A stretch of 64,000 bases of DNA from Stereocaulon alpinum (taxonomy: Eukaryota > Ascomycota > Lecanoromycetes > Lecanorales > Stereocaulaceae): contig JAEUBA010000018.1 of assembly GCA_018257865.1 (NCBI GenBank), positions 124,001-188,000 of the forward strand, written 5' to 3'. Positions 1-12,304 of the stretch are shown one piece after another (positions within the stretch are counted from its first letter, which is position 1; each line of letters begins with the position of its first letter). Under the pieces are notes generated by a model, which saw only the letters and a program-made list of their open reading frames with translations, ran no database searches and was not told where the DNA came from. A program made the position numbers and the translations under genes.

Positions 1-618
1 CTGCTGAGGACCTCTCCCACGGCGTCTTGAAGTGCCAGCGGCCTCGTCCTCATTCTCAAGGACTGCGTTTCCGAACAGTCTCTTCATTTCATTGAGTGCG
101 TTTAGATGTTTTGACTCGACAGCAAGTATTCGATACAATTGAATATTGGCCTCATCAATCTTCACCCTTGTGGAAGTAGATGGGTCATCTTTTGCATCTT
201 TAGATAAGGACTTCAATGCAAGGTCGATCTCGTCCAACTGCGGCACTTTACCAGTCTTGTTGGTCGTTTTGATCGAGGTTTCAGAATTTTCAGCTGCCTT
301 GGTCCTCTTCTTGTTTTTCTTCTTCTTCGATTTGCTTTTTGCTTTTGCTTTCCCTGATATTGCAGGCTTATCTTCGTACTGGATTCCCTTAATTTGGGGC
401 TTTGGATCCTCGTCACCCCCGGAGGATGCAATGTCAGACTTTCCCGCTTCCTCCTCCTCTTCTGCTTCGTTCAGCATATCGAAGGCGTTCGAGGCTTTCG
501 GCACCGGCACCTCCTCATGCTCTGACTCATCCTCCGATGTAGCTTCCTCGTCGAGAAGATCTTGCTGCTTTTGCTGCTCTTGCTCTCTTTGAAGCTTACG
601 AAGGGCTCTGGAGGACAT
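1..618 (-). CDS. rqc1: Ribosome quality control subunit 1 / TCF25-family protein, 5' part (runs off left edge)
   Basis: The minus strand is open from an ATG at 618-616 to the window edge: 206 codons with no stop, so the gene is cut by the window and not broken. The protein begins MSSRALRKLQREQEQQ, the usual N-terminus of the TCF25/Rqc1 family. It then has an acidic stretch, a lysine-rich tract around residues 95-110, and near residue 180 a segment LNALNEMKRLFGNAV, which matches the family's conserved entry into the TCF25 domain. In yeast Rqc1 works with Ltn1 and Rqc2 on stalled 60S subunits and helps mark nascent chains for degradation. The gene is divergent from the phosphatase gene, with about 436 bp between the starts. 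The family call rests on the N-terminus only; the catalytically uninformative C-terminal domain lies outside the window. Confidence 0.8.
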   Translation of the reverse strand, partial: MSSRALRKLQREQEQQKQQDLLDEEATSEDESEHEEVPVPKASNAFDMLNEAEEEEEAGKSDIASSGGDEDPKPQIKGIQYEDKPAISGKAKAKSKSKKKKNKKRTKAAENSETSIKTTNKTGKVPQLDEIDLALKSLSKDAKDDPSTSTRVKIDEANIQLYRILAVESKHLNALNEMKRLFGNAVLENEDEAAGTSRRRGRGPQQ

Positions 619-1054
619 TATGTACACACCTGGGGATCAACAGCTGGTGACTATGCCCTTGTAGCCAGACTTTTATTACGGTATAGATGGCCCTTCGAGG
701 TTAGTATGATACGCAAACCAGGCTTCAAGATCGAATACACTGAGCGCTTGGATGCTGTAAGCTGCTGCGCAAGCAAGGTCTAAGAGTTTTAGTGGTGAAA
801 AGAGACGAGATGAACTACGTAAGAGTAAACAGTGTACCGAGCTGCTTCGATAATGACGCAAGTTGACCGTTTTGGATAGCGCTATATGCAGATCTACCGA
901 AGCGCTTGGCGCTGCACCCTTGTCAAACTCAAGCGATTCTTCCGCCAACGATTCTATTGACAACTACACCCTCGACTCTCACTCTTGACCAGTTGCTGCC
1001 GCAGGGTCGTCGTGCAGGCCTTTCGCTCTCCTTCCTGCCAACAGGCTTCTTCCG
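619..1054. promoter_or_regulatory. Divergent intergenic promoter region
   Basis: About 436 bp separate the start codons of the RQC1-like gene (minus) and the PP2C gene (plus), so the two genes must share this stretch for upstream control. Short reading frames here have no protein-like conservation that I recognise. No TATA box or named factor site could be assigned with confidence. Confidence 0.4.
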
Positions 1055-2992
1055 ATGCGTCGAGCTGTGGCCCAAGCTCTCCGCTCTGCTCGGCGCAGTC
1101 CCTTTCGAAGAGTACTCATCACCAAAGCTTTCCCTATCTCCCAAGTAAACCATGCTCTCAGTGAACGCTCCCTTTCCACTGCGACGCGAAGAGACGCCCC
1201 AACCCAACTCATAAAGTCCTCAATGTACTTTCGCAACTTCTCAGTGGCTGCTCTCGTGTCAGTACTTGCTTCCGGTGTCTGGTACTATCAGCGGAATCCA
1301 GAAACCAGGGCATTGGTCAACGGTACAAGCGTCTCGACGTCAGGCACAGGCCTTGCCGCAACTCAATATTCTACGCTAGCATCTGCGTCGGGATCCGTTC
1401 CAGCTGCATCGCTTTCGCCGTCCGACAGTCAGCTCACAACCCAAGCAGCTGGGTCCAAGCGAAGGGTTCTGATTGTGCAGAACGACGAGTTCTACATACA
1501 AGAACTTGCGGAGGACGCGCCGTTGACTAAGCAAGCCGAAGACGACGGTCTGAACCGATCTGAAATGCTCACACCTGAGCAAGCCACCCAGAAGCTACGG
1601 AAGTCCGAAGAGTCATATTTAGTAGGCAGAGGCACAGGGGTGGTCCGCTACGACATTGTCCAGATACCTAGCAACAATCCGATAGAAGACGATCATGCAG
1701 AGAAAATAGTCGAAGTCCCTCACTCTGGTACCACACTACCCGCTGGCACCTCGAACACCGACTGGATGTTCTGGGGTGTCTTTGACGGGCACAGCGGTTG
1801 GACTACGTCTGCAAAGCTCCGTCAGACCCTCATATCCTACGTTGCCCGAGAATTGAACAGCACCTACAAATCTGCTCTAAGTGATTCCTCTCTGCTACCC
1901 CCATCACCTCAGGCGATCGACGCTGCAATCAAACGTGGCTTCGTCACCCTCGATTACGATATCGTCCACGCATCGGTCGAAAAAGTCACCAAGAACACGA
2001 AGCAGAAAGCGGCAGCCGCAGAACTCTTGGCTCCTGCGCTATCTGGCTCCTGCGCGCTACTTTCTTTCTACGATTCCTCCTCGAAGCTCTTTCGCGTAGC
2101 TGTCACTGGCGACTCGCGAGCTGTGCTTGGCCGAAAAAATCAAGCAAATGGCAAATGGACCGCTACGCCCCTAAGTGAAGATCAAACTGGTGGAACCCCG
2201 TCAGAAATGGCTCGCCTACGTGTGGAGCATCCAGGCGAAGAATATGTCGTGCATAGAGGACGAATCTTAGGCGGCCTGGAACCGAGTCGAGCATTCGGAG
2301 ATGCAAGCTACAAGTGGAGCCGTGAAGTACAATTACGCATGAAGCAGTACTTTTACGGTAGGACACCAGCAGCATTGCTCAAGACCCCACCTTACGTGAC
2401 CGCCGAGCCGATCATCACCACCACTAAAGTCGAACCAGAAAGGGGCGACTTCGTCGTCTTAGCCACTGATGGTCTGTGGGAGATGCTCACCAATGAAGAG
2501 GTAGTTGGACTAGTTGGCCAATGGCTAGAAGCCCAACCAAAGTCTTCAGGCAGCAGTAGCAGTACAGCTTCTTGGGCAAAGTCCTTCTTTAGCAGTGCCA
2601 ATAACGACCTCCCCGTCGAGAAACCCAAGCACGGAAACAATGACGCAGAAGGGGGCCAGCGGGCACCCATACGGCAACAGCAATGGCAAGTCAAAAGTAC
2701 TGATGAGAGATTCGTAGTCGAGGACAAGAACGTTGCAACGCATCTTGTACGGAATGCTTTGGGAGGTAGGGATAGAGATATGGTTTGCGGATTACTCACG
2801 CTTGTGAGTCCGATGTCGAGAAGATACAGGTAAGTCATCACGTGTTAGCTATGAAGCATCGTGTACTGATATTAGCGCAGAGACGACCTCACAGTCGAAG
2901 TCATCTTCTTCGGCGAAGGAGACAAAAGCGGAGACGTTGTGCTAAACGCTGAAGCCAGTGCGCCAAACCTGGGCGCGAGAGCAAAGTTGTGA
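1055..2992 (+). CDS. ptc5: Mitochondrial PP2C-type protein phosphatase (Ptc5-like, pyruvate dehydrogenase phosphatase type)
   Basis: Two exons, 1055-2829 and 2881-2992, joined across a 51-nt GTAAGT...GCAG intron, give 628 residues. The N-terminus MRRAVAQALRSARR is basic, serine-rich and lacks acids, as in a mitochondrial presequence. A hydrophobic segment follows at about residues 60-80 and may anchor the protein in the inner membrane. PP2C metal-binding motifs are in order: IEDDHAE near 215, FDGHSG at 243-248, TGDSRAVLG near 351, ATDGLWE at 470-476, and RDDLTVEVIFFG, which is completed only by the second exon and so supports the splice. A low-complexity Ser/Gln-rich insert lies before the last motif. 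In yeast Ptc5 dephosphorylates pyruvate dehydrogenase E1-alpha. The family is certain; the exact paralogue (Ptc5 or Ptc6) is inferred from the presequence and the DGHSGW motif. Confidence 0.88.
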
Positions 2993-5212
2993 CCCGGATT
3001 ATGCATCTATTCTCAAAGAGCGTTTTGGCGGCCACCTTTTTCATGAGCGTTGCATATACCCATGATCAATATCATGCATTGGGAGCGGGATCTGGCGTCT
3101 TTCGGCGTGGATTTAGGATGGTCTTAGACATTTTCTTCGGTGCTGTATTACTACGTAGCACGGCCGTTATGGACTGGAAAGCATGGCCACGTGCCTTCGA
3201 TTTACCTAGATTTGGAATGAACTCAATTTAACACATCGCACAATCGAATTAGTATTTCTGTGGGGGGATCTATGTTGAGGTTGTTTTCAGCAGGCACTGA
3301 CCATGATAGGCCCGGCAATGGCTACGGTGTCTACTTGATGGTGTTTTGTGAAGATACCCGAGCCCGCTTCATGAATGTGATGATCGCCGGGTAAAGAGCT
3401 CTCATTTAATGGGCCACCGCTGGACACTTGCTGCCCGATTCACAGTTGTTCTAGGTATCTTGCTTAGAGGTTTGTCAATGTTGCAGCCTTCATGCTCGTT
3501 TTCCTGACTGGAACATCATTTCTGGCCTTGCCACGAACCGATCTCTAGGCTATACAATCCACTTCGTGCTTCCGCCCCACTGCCATTACAAAGTTCCCCG
3601 CTCTGTCCAATTTGCGAAAACTTGGCTGCTCTGGCTGAATGTAATCCCAGGAGGCTGTCTTGCATAGTTCTGACACGGAAACGTGTCAGAGCCTTTGCAT
3701 CGATCCTGGCTGCAGTGGCACTTTTCGATTATCAGCTTAGACGATGCGCAAGGATCTCAGCCACCTACGTTACACCTGATCCGCGAGCTCTTGACCATCT
3801 GCCTGATGAAATCTTGATGATGCACAGGATTCCAGCGCCAGCAGTCATTGCATCCGAAAGCCATAGTCGTTGGAAGACACCTTGGTGCAAGGCTACTGCT
3901 AGCTCGGCTTCCTGTCTTAAAAAGGGAAGCTTCAACCACGAGGTAGCTTTGCCGCACATCGGCTTCGTTATTGGTGAGTTTGACCCGACAAATCATGACA
4001 CGTCGTTCGGTCATTCGACTACCGCTTTCTCTTCTTAGTAGTGCGCATGTCCTCTATGGAAGGACAGCGGTACTGTTGTTTTCGAGCCGGAATTTTCGAA
4101 CTGGAGTGTAAGAGGACCAGCCGCAAGGGAGAAAGCCTTTCTAATTCTCAAACCGTTTCTGTTATACCATATCATAAGTGAGGACAGAGGACGTGGTCCC
4201 AGATCATGTATAAATATCATATGGTCACCAGTTTTGGAGCCAAGGAATAGAATACCAGACAATACGAACAGAAAGATTAAGTTTTGGTCTGGAAGTAGAA
4301 GATCGTGAAACCATAACGCTCCCTCCGTTGCATGTGTTTCTTCCAATGACACGACAGAGAAGTCCATGAAGCTTGAGTCCAGGTTGTGGCGTCCTGTAAG
4401 CATAATCCTAGCTCACCGCCAAAAGCCTTCCTGCGTCCCAGTCATCTGTCGGAGTGTTTTCATTATCATACCAGACAGGAAAGCGGACAAATCTAAAATA
4501 GAATTTCCAGGTCTGGCAATAAATTTATTTGGGGGCTTCAGAATAGAACCTCTGAAGAAGATTTTCCAGGATGCTTTGTTTCTCTAGTGCGCTCTTGCCA
4601 GCATACTTCTCTGAAACCTCTCTCAGTAGCAAAGAGCACTGTTCTAGAAATTGAGGTGCAAGTTTCCGCGCCCGAAGGTGGATTGCTGAAGACCACATCA
4701 TAGAGGAAGCTCAAACGCCTGTCACCAGGGCCGCAGTCATTGGTATTGTGGCAGTCCATGGCAGCCCAGTGACGTGGTGAAGGCTCTCGATGAGCGAATG
4801 GGTCTGAAGCAAACATTCACCAACCACTGGACGGCGTGAAGTTGCATGGAATCTATAAATGTTAGGTCTGAAAGAATTGTTGACTCTAAAGCGCTAATGG
4901 GAGATATTTAAGTGGCGACCATGATTCCCAGCCGCTCTGAAGGATTGAAGGGACTTCATGGTCAAGAGATACTGTAACCAAGTTGACTGCTAGTTCCTTC
5001 AAGGAATTGAAATGCGAGATGGTGGAGATCGACGCGGCCCGGGGCCGTTGGTGCCCGTCCCACGCCAGACGCCAAAGCTTCTCTGCTCTATGTCCTGCTC
5101 AAGGTTCTCTAGTCCATCTAAGAGGATACTGTTCTGCCTTGGTCTCAAGGTCTCTCGGCTGCTGGTATGTTCGCAGAGATGCTCTCAAGTGGCAAAGTCT
5201 AAGGAAGTCGTT
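2993..5212. other. Intergenic region with no convincing gene
   Basis: About 2.2 kb between the phosphatase gene and ALG11. The few reading frames (longest 138 codons, 3622-4038) have no recognisable domain and lack splice continuations that would extend them. The sequence keeps normal CpA and TpG frequencies, so it is not RIP-mutated repeat. The last few hundred bases are presumably the ALG11 promoter and leader. Confidence 0.5.
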
Positions 5213-6924
5213 ATGACTTGGATCATTTATTACTCCTTGTTCTGGGTTTCTGCAGCAGCCATACTTCCCTCAAAATCCAGAAATCTTGGTCTTCCAATAG
5301 TCTTTACTGGCATCGTACTCCCATGGCTCATCATACTCACCGCCAAGCTCGTTGGATGGCGTCTTGTTCGAACAGCGAGTGCTCGTCGGACCACGATTCT
5401 AGCTACAACTAGACAGGAAGAAGAGGCATACCACGAGAGAGTACGTATTTCGCCTAATTCAGAAGATGCGGATTGGGTCGAAGTCGAAGATCATCCTGCT
5501 GGAACTGCTCCAAACGGTGGACAGGCGCCAGATGATTGGGACGGAATTGTGGGGTTTCTTCACCCGTTCTGTAATGCTGGGGGTGGAGGGGAACGAGTAC
5601 TTTGGGCAGCTATAAAAGCCACACAGAAACGCTGGCCGAAAGCCATCTGCGTTGTCTATACCGGAGATCATGATGCTGCAAAGTCAACCATACTTGAGCG
5701 AGTCGCGCAACGATTCAACATCCACCTTCATTCCCCCACGGTTGTCTTCCTCTACCTCCAGACCAGGCATTGGGTCCTCAGTTCCACATGGCCTCACTTC
5801 ACTCTGCTAGGTCAGAGCTTGGGCTCTCTCATCATGGCTTACGATGCCTTCTCCCTCCTGGTCCCCGACATCCTCATTGACACCATGGGTTATTCTTTTG
5901 CCCTAGCACTTTCCAAGCTTCTCTTCCCAAAGATACCCACTAGTGCATATGTACATTATCCAACAATTTCTACAGACATGCTCGACTCTCTTCACGCCAA
6001 GGCTGGTAAGGGTGTCAATGCAGGAACAGGAAAAGGACTGAGGGGCTTTCTTAAGCGACAGTACTGGCACGCATACGCCTCACTCTACAGATCATCAGGC
6101 GGCGGCATCGACATTGTGATGACCAATTCTTCCTGGACGCAAGCGCATATAAAGACTCTATGGGGCGCAAAGCGTACGGGACGACGGAAAATGCACCCAG
6201 TCGAAGTTGTCTTCCCTCCTGTGGCTGTGGAGGACTTGGAGCAAGCCATCGACCTCGAGGGCCCTAAGGCTATACCGAGAGGAAAGATCTTGCTTTACGT
6301 CGCTCAATTTCGGCCGGAGAAGAATCATGACCTCATTCTCCGAGCTTTCGCCAGGATGGTACAAGGGGATATCAAGGATGTTAAATTGACTCTAGTCGGC
6401 TCCGTGCGAGATGATGATGATAGGAAGAAAGTTTACGCCCTTCGCCTGCTTGCTCACGACTTGAAGATTGAGGATTTTGTCGACTTCTGTCTTGATGCCT
6501 CGTGGCCGGAAGTCCTCAATTGGCTGCGAAAAAGCTGGGTTGGTGTCAATGGAATGTGGAATGAACACTTTGGCATTGGTGTCGTAGAATACCAAGCCGC
6601 GGGATTGATCTGTGTCGTCAACGATAGTGGCGGACCGAAAGCTGATATTGTTGTCGATTTTGATGGGGGAGCTACAGGTAAAGGTTGGAATTGGTGCATT
6701 TGAGCACGGTTTTACTAACGTTTCTCCAAGGTTATCACGCAAGCACAGAATCAGAGTACGCGACAAGCTTTGCCAAAGCACTTTCAATGTCAGACGAAGC
6801 AACGATAGAGATGCGGAAGAGGGCGCGAGCTTCAAGTAAGAGATTTACGGAAGAGGCTTTTGCGAGAAGGTGGGTAGAGCAGCTGCAAAAGCTCATAGAT
6901 ATACAGCGAGCAGCACGAAAATAG
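5213..6924 (+). CDS. alg11: GDP-Man:Man3GlcNAc2-PP-dolichol alpha-1,2-mannosyltransferase Alg11
   Basis: Exons 5213-6677 and 6731-6924 join across a 53-nt GTAAAG...CCAAG intron with a TACTAAC-like branch site, giving 552 residues. Alg11 adds the fourth and fifth mannoses to the lipid-linked oligosaccharide on the cytosolic face of the ER. Visible features: an N-terminal membrane segment (about residues 20-45); the glycine-rich HPFCNAGGGGERVLW at 117-131; VHYPTISTDM; and the GT-4 EX7E motif NEHFGIGVVE near 451-459. The intron splits the conserved DFDGGATGYHA motif, and splicing restores it. The frame is open upstream to an ATG at 5012, but the extra 67 residues show no family similarity, so I prefer the ATG at 5213 just before the membrane segment. 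Convergent with the next gene, 83 bp apart. Confidence 0.92.
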
Positions 6925-7007
6925 ATTCATACGCGAGACATATCATCATCGTCCCTTCGCTTCAAGATCCTAATTCCCTCATCCACTTTGTAATCTCAAG
7001 TCATATC

Positions 7008-7502
7008 CTACCATTTCCCGCCCTTTATTCCATGCCTGAATATTATGTATCCAACAACCCCACACGTGGACCCCAATCCCATACTTCCCACTACGGTCTT
7101 CCAACCCACGCCTCTCAGCTCTCTCATTGCAAAAATGGTGGTCCCTCCAATAACGACGCCTAGATAGCCCCATGTATCTACTTCGACTTGGCCCTTGCTT
7201 TCCAGCAATCTCCAACTTCGATCTCTCCATTCAATCTCTTCCCTCCCCCACATCCTCACCATCAGTCCGACTGCAGATACACCGGTCCCTATGGCGCCGC
7301 CAACGCCGGTCGATCGGAGGATAATGGGAAGGAGAGGTCCGGGCAGCGAGCGTCGGCGCAGGAGGAGATAGCGTGCTATGCCAACGAATGGGCCGATGCC
7401 AGAGCCAGATTGGAAGCCGCGGAAGAGGACGTGTGTTGCTAGGATTGCATGTGGGTAGGGCTGGTCTTCGGCGTAAGGTGAGTGCTTCCAGAAACGGGAC
7501 AT
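7008..7502 (-). CDS. Small conserved fungal membrane protein (DUF1757-like)
   Basis: A single-exon frame of 164 residues starting MSRFWKHSPYAEDQPYPHA. It has about four hydrophobic segments: around IGPFVGIARYLLL, around LPIILRSTGVGGAIGTGVSA, around WGYLGVVIGGTTIFAM, and near the end around GLGSTCGVVGYIIFRHG. Many small-residue and glycine pairs suggest packed helices. Length, topology and the early HPYAxxxPYP-type segment resemble the DUF1757 family of small eukaryotic membrane proteins, whose role is not known to me. It ends 83 bp from the end of ALG11, and its start is only about 285 bp from the left LTR of the transposon island, so its promoter lies next to the insertion. The gene is probably real; the family name is tentative. 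Confidence 0.68.
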   Translation of the reverse strand: MSRFWKHSPYAEDQPYPHAILATHVLFRGFQSGSGIGPFVGIARYLLLRRRSLPGPLLPIILRSTGVGGAIGTGVSAVGLMVRMWGREEIEWRDRSWRLLESKGQVEVDTWGYLGVVIGGTTIFAMRELRGVGWKTVVGSMGLGSTCGVVGYIIFRHGIKGGKW

Positions 7503-7786
7503 AGCTTCAATGGGGTTTGATCTGATGCGTTCAAGTACTTGGTGGTCGATGCTGCCCTTGATAGATACAATGCACGTTGCCGTCCATGTTCGGGCTGATA
7601 TTGCAGCCCTTTATAACGGTCACATAATGGTTCAGGGCATAGCATCCCTCGGACTCGGTGTGCGACTGGGGTTCACCCACGTCAACGACAATCCAAAGAT
7701 GCACACTAAGATATCAATATCCCTGAACGTGGGGCTTAGAGTCGCCGTATTTGATTGTTATGGGTTGCTAATCTAAAAGCCCCCGC

Positions 7787-7968
7787 TGTTGGGAAGGAAT
7801 TAGCAGTAGTGCTTATCACTAGGAATTAGCAGTAGCGATCTATAGTAGCGCCTTGGCTGACTTGGCCACCATTTTTAGCAGGCAGCTCCCAACCACTTAG
7901 ATATATTAATACTAGCTACCTAGCTGCAATATCATCTCCAATTACTGCGTGCTAGTTGCTATCTTTTA
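7787..7968 (+). repeat. Gypsy-1 5' LTR (182 bp)
   Basis: Matches 36896-37107 along its length except for one missing 30-bp internal repeat unit. It starts TGTTGGGAAGG and ends GCTATCTTTTA; the terminal CA has become TA. Unlike the internal region it keeps many CpA and TpG dinucleotides, so it was less mutated. Confidence 0.88.
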
Positions 7969-8399
7969 GTTAGGGGCTCAGCTAGGATCGTCTTATATTA
8001 ATTTTAATAACCTAAGGGATTACTTTCTACTTTAAGTAAGGGAAATCGTTAGAAGGACTTAACAGAGTATTAAGGAAAGCTTAAAGGATAGAGTAGTATT
8101 ATCTTACTAAAGTAAGTTAAATAGTAAGTACTCTACCTATTATTATTAGTCTATATATACCTTCTACTCTATTTAATACTTATTTACTAGTACTACTAGC
8201 CTTCTAATAGAGTATATAAGCTAGCAGGGTATATTTAAAGTTACTAGAGAAGGAATCCTACCTATTTAGAATAAGAGCCTAAAGTAACGGATTCTATATA
8301 AGCTTTATTAAAGCCTCCTTATTAAGCCCCTCCCCTATTAAAGAAATTATTAATTAACCTCTATAAGTAATAGAAGAACTTATCGACTAACCTCTATAA

Positions 8400-11302
8400 A
8401 TAATAAAAGAACTTATTAACCGACCTCTACCTATCCTTATAAAAGTAACTAAGGAAAGGACTATATTAATACCTAGTATATCTCTACTAGCTTTATATAT
8501 TAAGTTACCTACCCCTAGTAAACTAAGGAATATAGTACCTACGAAGATCTAAGTATTTTATAGATTAAGAGATAGGAAAGAGGACCCCTTAGAATATATT
8601 AAAGATATAGAGTAGATATATAAGAGGGATATTAGAAGTAAGGATCTTAACGACTTAGCTAGTAAAGAAAAGGTATTCCGCCTTCTATTTTAATAGAATC
8701 TTAAAGTAGATACCTATAACTAGTACTTAGATCTTAATAAAGATACTAAGTAAAATTAGGATAAGCTAAAGTAAGCTTTCCTAAATAACTTCTAAGTAAC
8801 TAAAAAGGACACCTAAGTAAAGAAGTTCGAACTAAGGATAAAGATAGTATAACTAAAGTAAAATAATAGTAAGACTATAGTAGATTTCCTAAAAAGGGTA
8901 GCTAAACTATTATAAAAGATATCTAATAATAAGATCGACGTAGGAATAGCTACTATCTAAGGAATAAATAACTAGATTAAGCGTAAGTAGGTTAACTTCG
9001 AATATAATAAGGGTCTAGACTATTTATTTAGTATAGTAGAGAGACTTATTAAGGCTATATATAGTAAGGTAGGTAAGCCGAATCTATTTAATCTATCTAA
9101 TAGAGATATAATAGGAGTCGTCTTACCCTATAGACGTCTAGTATAAACTAATAATAACTTACTACGGTAAGTACTTATTAATATAAATTAGGCGTTCCTA
9201 GTATTACTATAAGGGTTACGAGTAATAAATCTAGCTATTAGTAATAATACTAGTTCCTACCTATCCTAGTAAGGTTTATATCAGCTATAGTCTAAGAAGG
9301 ATATATTAAATATCTAGTACTTTATATATAAGAAATACGGATACTACGCGTTATTCTATAACTAGATATTATTATAGACTCTATAACTATTAATTACTAC
9401 TAACTTAGCTATACCCTACGTATCTTAGGGAACTATCTCTAGTAGTAATATTAATAGTTAACCCTATTAGTATAAAGGCTAGTACCCTAGTAACTAAAAT
9501 TCTAATAACGGTAAGGGAAGCTCTAACGCTTAGAACTATTACTTAGCACTAGTAGCTTATTTACTACTATTAGATAGTAACTTCGCAACTTAAGTAATAG
9601 CAGTATAAAGGATAACTAGAGTAGTAGTAAAGTAGGGAAAGCTACTATAATAAGTAGTAGGTATTAAGAAGTATAATAAGTAGAAAGCTATCCTAAAGAT
9701 ATTAAAAGCGGGATTAGAATATATAGTAGATTTAGAAGAAAAGGAGAATTAACTATAGGATAAAGCTAATAAGATAAATCTCTTAAAAGAAGAGTTAAGA
9801 TTTAAGGAAGTAGACTCCCTATCTACCTTCTAGGAGACCTAACTAGAATATAAACCTAATCTAAATTATAAGTAGCTGATAAACTAGCCTTATATAGTAT
9901 ACCTACTATCTATTAGAGTTAGTAAGACTAGAAAGGTTTAGGAGCTAATCTTAGTAAAAGTACTAAAGATACTAAATCCTATTAGGGGTTTACTTAGAGG
10001 AGTAAGATTTTCTATTAAAGATATTCTAAAGCTACCCCTTACTATAGAAGTTAGGTAGTTCCTTAATAAGTTAGATATTACTAAGTAAGAGCTTACCTTA
10101 AGTATATAATAAAGTATACTTAGATATTAGATTAAGAGAATACCTAAAGTAAAGAATTAAGCTAACCTAAGTAGATCGAATATAGTAATTACTACTATAG
10201 TCTAAAGGGAACCCCCTACTATTATAGTATATATATTCGATAACGATAGATAATCCTAGCTATTTATAATTATAGTATAGATTAGAATAGTTAAGCTCCT
10301 ACGAATACTAATCGATAGTAGCTTACTAGTAGAGCTAGTTAGTCGTACTAAACTATAATTAATAACCCCCCTACCGCGAGTCTATATAGACGGATACCTT
10401 CGGGTTAGTTTAGTAATAGATACTATTTATACTCTTACTAACTACGTCTATCTACTAGTAAATATCTAAGGAATCTAAGCAGTAGTAAAAGTATAGATTA
10501 TTAATAACTAAGTATATAATCTCCTACTAGGAGTACCTTAGATTTAGCGAGTAGGATTAAACCCCGACTATAGTATAAGGAAGGTTATAATACAGGGGAA
10601 TAATTTAGTACCTAGGTAGGTACTAGCCGAAATTATCCTAATATATATAAACCTCCTAATAGTTAAACTTAATAAGGATAAGAATAGAGGGGATACTGTA
10701 GATAAGGCGTACTAAATCCTACTTAACGAGCAGGAAAACTACTAATCCTAATATTATAACTAGGGTAATATTAGGGAGCTTAGGACCCTAGACGTTACTA
10801 TAAAAATATTATAGTATTAGCTCTTATATTATTTAAAAAACTTAATATTACTAAAGATTTTAATTAGTATACCTTATCCTTAGTATCTCTACTAGTTAGA
10901 ACTCTAAGTATACTAGTATTAACTAAACTTATTAATAATTAAATATTAACTAAAGTAATAAAGTATTCTTTAGGATAAGGAGACGGTTTTCCTACCTAAC
11001 GCCGTCCTAAGGAACGGGATTTAAGTACTAATAGCGAATCCGTTATTAAAGAATAGTTTAAGTATAGTAGTATTACTATAGGTATTCTAGTAGATATAAA
11101 CGAGAGGATTAGTTAAGTAAAAAGGCTAATATATACTTAGTAGGATTACTTTATAATAAATATACGCGATATATAACCTATAGACCTTATTAAGTACTTA
11201 ATTAACCTTAAACTAAATACGAAGCCTATAAAAGGATCCCTCCCTTAATATACTGCGGAGGAAAGAGAGTTCGCTAATAAAATTTTTCTAAAGCTCGAAG
11301 AT
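8400..11302 (+). pseudogene. Gypsy-1 gag and 5' pol remnant
   Basis: Reading one plus-strand frame through TAA and TAG codons (mostly mutated CAA, CAG and TGG) gives a recognisable retrotransposon Gag domain from about 8540, with the EDPLEYIKDIE region followed by a WY-type motif. A zinc knuckle of CX2CX4HX4C spacing lies at 9318-9359, with every Cys and His now Tyr. An aspartic-protease-like LIDS motif is near 10305. The conserved segment just before reverse transcriptase (TAEEREFA near 11255) follows. The frame stops abruptly at 11302, where a TRIM-like element begins, so the catalytic parts of pol are absent. Not translatable as it stands. Confidence 0.75.
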
Positions 11303-11552
11303 TATTAGGGCTCCGGGGTATACCGCGGGTATACCGCACCCTCGGACTACTAAGCTATATATAGTCTAATAGTATCGCCCTAGTAAGTACCGAATATTTT
11401 AAGTTTTACCCTTAGGGGTTTAGCGGTAGACTGCGCCTATAGTTACTAAGTTAATAAGTATATTCGGTGCGATAAAGCTTAATAATCTTAACCCGAATTG
11501 TAAAGGTCTAGGGTTTAATACCGTTAAGGGGGTAATTTCTAAGGGAATTTTT
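11303..11552 (+). repeat. TRIM-like element, truncated copy C
   Basis: A 154-bp LTR (11303-11456, TATTAGGGC to TTAATA) followed by about 96 bp of internal sequence. It is the reverse complement of the right end of the complete copy at 19973-36412. It is cut at 11552, where a second copy in the opposite orientation begins, so the two form an inverted, tail-to-tail arrangement. Confidence 0.7.
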
Positions 11553-12304
11553 TATTAACCTAGTAACTATAGGCGTAGTCTACTGCTAAACCCCTAAGGG
11601 CAAAACTTAAAATATTTAGTACTTACTAGGGCGATACTATTAGACTATATATAGCTTAGTAGTCTAGGGGTATAGTATACCTACGGTATACCCTAAAGCC
11701 CTAATAATTATCCCCCTCCTAAGGCGACGTCTATAGCGCCTCTTAGTAGGGCAGAAAAATATTATTCCCCTATAATAAGCCTAAATATTTAGTATAAGTT
11801 AGGTTATAAGGCCCCTAAAGGGCGCCCTACTAGAATTATTTATATCTAAAGGACTTAGCGAAATAAGAAAGTTAAAGCCTATAAAGGGAACTTTTAGTTA
11901 GCAGCCTCCCTAAAGGACGTTTCTACTAGGTAGTAGGCCCCTAAAGGGCGCCCCTACTAGATTATTTATACCTAAAGGACTTAGCGAATAAAGATAGCAG
12001 CCCTTATAAAGGGCGATTCCGCTAGATAGTAGGCCCCTATAGGGCGCCCCTATTAATATTATTTATACCCGAAGGACTTAGCGATATAATATAGTTAAAG
12101 CCCTTAGCGAAAATTTGTTACTACGGGCTACGCGCTGAAGTAGTATAGTAGGGTTAGGACGGCGGGAACCCTATTAGGTCGCTTAGTAGCTAATTATAGC
12201 TACCGCCCCCTAAAAAATTCCCTTAGAAATTACCCCCTTAACGGTATTAAACCCTAGACCTTTATAATTCGGGTTAAGATTATTAAGCTTTATTATACCG
12301 AATA
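11553..12304 (-). repeat. TRIM-like element, truncated copy A
   Basis: A 154-bp LTR (11553-11706) and about 600 bp of internal sequence. The internal part contains three imperfect repeats of roughly 115-120 bp, each starting with the near-palindrome GGCCCCTAAAGGGCGCC and including GGACTTAGCGA. The copy lines up with the complete TRIM but stops at 12304, a few bases before its second LTR, exactly at the CTAG end of the Helitron. Confidence 0.7.

Noticed and set aside
3622..4038. 138-codon plus frame between the phosphatase gene and ALG11
   Set aside because: Composition not protein-like over its length, no domain and no introns that extend it.
5012..5212. Upstream ATG of the ALG11 frame at 5012
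   Set aside because: The extra 67 residues are Arg/Pro/Cys-rich without family similarity, and the later ATG at 5213 sits directly before the membrane segment. Not excluded.
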